Source: CAZAGD01 sp049699975 (lineage in GTDB: Bacteria > Desulfobacterota > SM23-61). From it: 13,846 bases of DNA. Numbering within the stretch: the first letter of the stretch is position 1; every line of letters starts with the position of its first letter. This document shows positions 13,268-13,846 of the stretch, in pieces. Position numbers and translations under genes: made by a program. Location: assembly GCA_049699975.1 (NCBI GenBank), contig JBNAWB010000091.1, forward strand, positions 1 through 13,846, written 5' to 3'. Below the pieces are notes generated by a model. The model was given only the letters and a program-made list of their open reading frames with translations, searched no databases and had not been told where the DNA came from.

Positions 13268-13714
13268 ATGATTATTGACCGATTGAAGAATGCTTCTTTA
13301 TATTTTGATTTGCACAAAAGACTGAAAGCAGCTTTTAACTACCTGCAGAATACAGACTTCTCCGAATTAGAACCGGGAAGGTATGAAGTGGAAGGGACAA
13401 ATATCTATGCCCTTGTGCAACAGTATGAAAGCAAACCTAAAGAAAAAGGGCGCTGGGAAGCCCATCGCCGGTATATGGATATTCAGTACATCTGGGAAGG
13501 TGAAGAACTCTTTGGGCACGCTTACCTTGATGACTTAAATACCATTAGTTATGATGAAAATAAAGACTTTGTTACCTTAGAAGGAAAGGGGGATTTCGTA
13601 ACTCTTCATTCCGGTAGTTTTGTTATTGTGGCGCCGCAAGATGCCCATATGCCCGGCATAGCTGTCTCTACTCCCAAACCTGTTAAAAAAATTGTGGTCA
13701 AAGTTTTAATTTAA
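13268..13714 (+). CDS. YhcH/YjgK/YiaL family protein (DUF386)
   Basis: A 148-residue cupin-like beta-barrel protein of the YhcH/YjgK/YiaL family, whose members are linked to sugar and sialic-acid metabolism in enterobacteria; YhcH has been proposed to be an anomerase or epimerase. The family core is present: FELEPGRYEVEG-type strands (SELEPGRYEVEG, 32-43), WEAHRRYMDIQYIWEGEE (63-80) with probable metal ligands E64, H66 and D71, and APQDAHMPG (122-130) with H127. A strong GAGGAGAGA ribosome-binding site precedes the ATG. No sugar kinase, lyase or transporter sits nearby, so the substrate is unknown. The upstream TrmO-like gene is 13 nt away; functional connection between the two is not obvious. 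Confidence 0.87.
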   Translation: MIIDRLKNASLYFDLHKRLKAAFNYLQNTDFSELEPGRYEVEGTNIYALVQQYESKPKEKGRWEAHRRYMDIQYIWEGEELFGHAYLDDLNTISYDENKDFVTLEGKGDFVTLHSGSFVIVAPQDAHMPGIAVSTPKPVKKIVVKVLI

Positions 13715-13791
13715 ATTTATTCACCCCTCGATGAGACTGGGGGCTGAGTAATCCCTCACTGAAGGGCGGGTTTATTAAATCAGCGAGGTTA

Positions 13792-13846
13792 GGTCGTAAG
13801 GTCATCGCGAGTGACCCCGCACTTGATGCGGGGGAGCGTGGCGATC
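13792..13846 (+). repeat. REP/MITE-like element, copy B, cut by the window end
   Basis: The first 20 bases, GGTCGTAAGGTCATCGCGAG, match the left arm of copy A (9717-9736) at 18 positions. Next comes a perfect 7-bp hairpin, CCCCGCA/TGCGGGG with loop CTTGA (13815-13833), then GGAGCGTGGCGATC running off the window. This unit looks like the intact form of the right arm of copy A. The preceding gap from 13715 holds no gene; short GC hairpins there lack T-runs. Confidence 0.75.

Noticed and set aside
1..13846. Searched for a multi-gene novel system (defence island, biosynthetic cluster, toxin-antitoxin, phage genes)
   Set aside because: Genes belong to separate known families in small independent units; nothing links them beyond ordinary proximity.

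Overview
The window looks like housekeeping and accessory DNA from an uncultured, probably anaerobic, diderm bacterium. The clues are a tungstate-type uptake ABC transporter, a rubrerythrin-like protein, menaquinone methylation (MenG), an iron-dependent alcohol dehydrogenase, a 2,4-dienoyl-CoA-reductase-like flavoprotein, EF-P lysylation (EpmA) and a patatin lipoprotein. The phylum cannot be fixed from the sequence. No tRNA, rRNA, CRISPR array, intact transposase, toxin-antitoxin pair or defence system is visible.

Layout. (1) 1-1335, plus strand: the end of a tungstate/molybdate-type permease gene followed closely by its ATPase gene. (2) 1332-4295, minus strand: a compact run in the order rubrerythrin-like protein, epmA, UDPGP-family UAP1-type pyrophosphorylase; the last two are 9 nt apart with the chosen start. 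The pyrophosphorylase end overlaps the ATPase end tail to tail. (3) 4296-4542: a gap with a multi-branched inverted repeat and a PerR-box-like site over a -10 hexamer facing the rubrerythrin gene. (4) 4543-6318: a cysteine-cluster (YkgJ-type) protein with an extra C-terminal region, divergent from a patatin lipoprotein. (5) 6409-8069, plus strand: a radical SAM protein with a CX4CX2C cluster motif and menG; neither has a Shine-Dalgarno sequence. (6) 8086-9249, minus strand: iron-containing alcohol dehydrogenase. (7) 9250-10008: a gene-free stretch of about 760 bp packed with small repeats. (8) 10009-13714, plus strand: a DUF457-type membrane hydrolase, an Old Yellow Enzyme/dienoyl-CoA reductase, TrmO-like and YhcH-like proteins. 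(9) 13715-13846: a gene-free end holding a second copy of the repeat seen at 9717-9829, cut by the window edge.

How the genes relate. Most genes sit in short units of one to three and no single pathway ties them together. Functional links are limited: tungstate uptake could serve tungsto- or molybdoenzymes elsewhere in the genome, and the rubrerythrin-like protein with a possible PerR operator fits peroxide defence in an anaerobe.

I did not find a convincing new multi-gene system. The most unusual material is the layered set of intergenic repeats: a palindromic REP/MITE-like element present twice, a motif resembling those beside REP-associated transposases, and several unrelated 7-, 9-, 10- and 26-bp-period repeats. 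Next in interest are the structured element and PerR-like site before the rubrerythrin gene, the fused YkgJ protein, and the apparently leaderless radical SAM gene.
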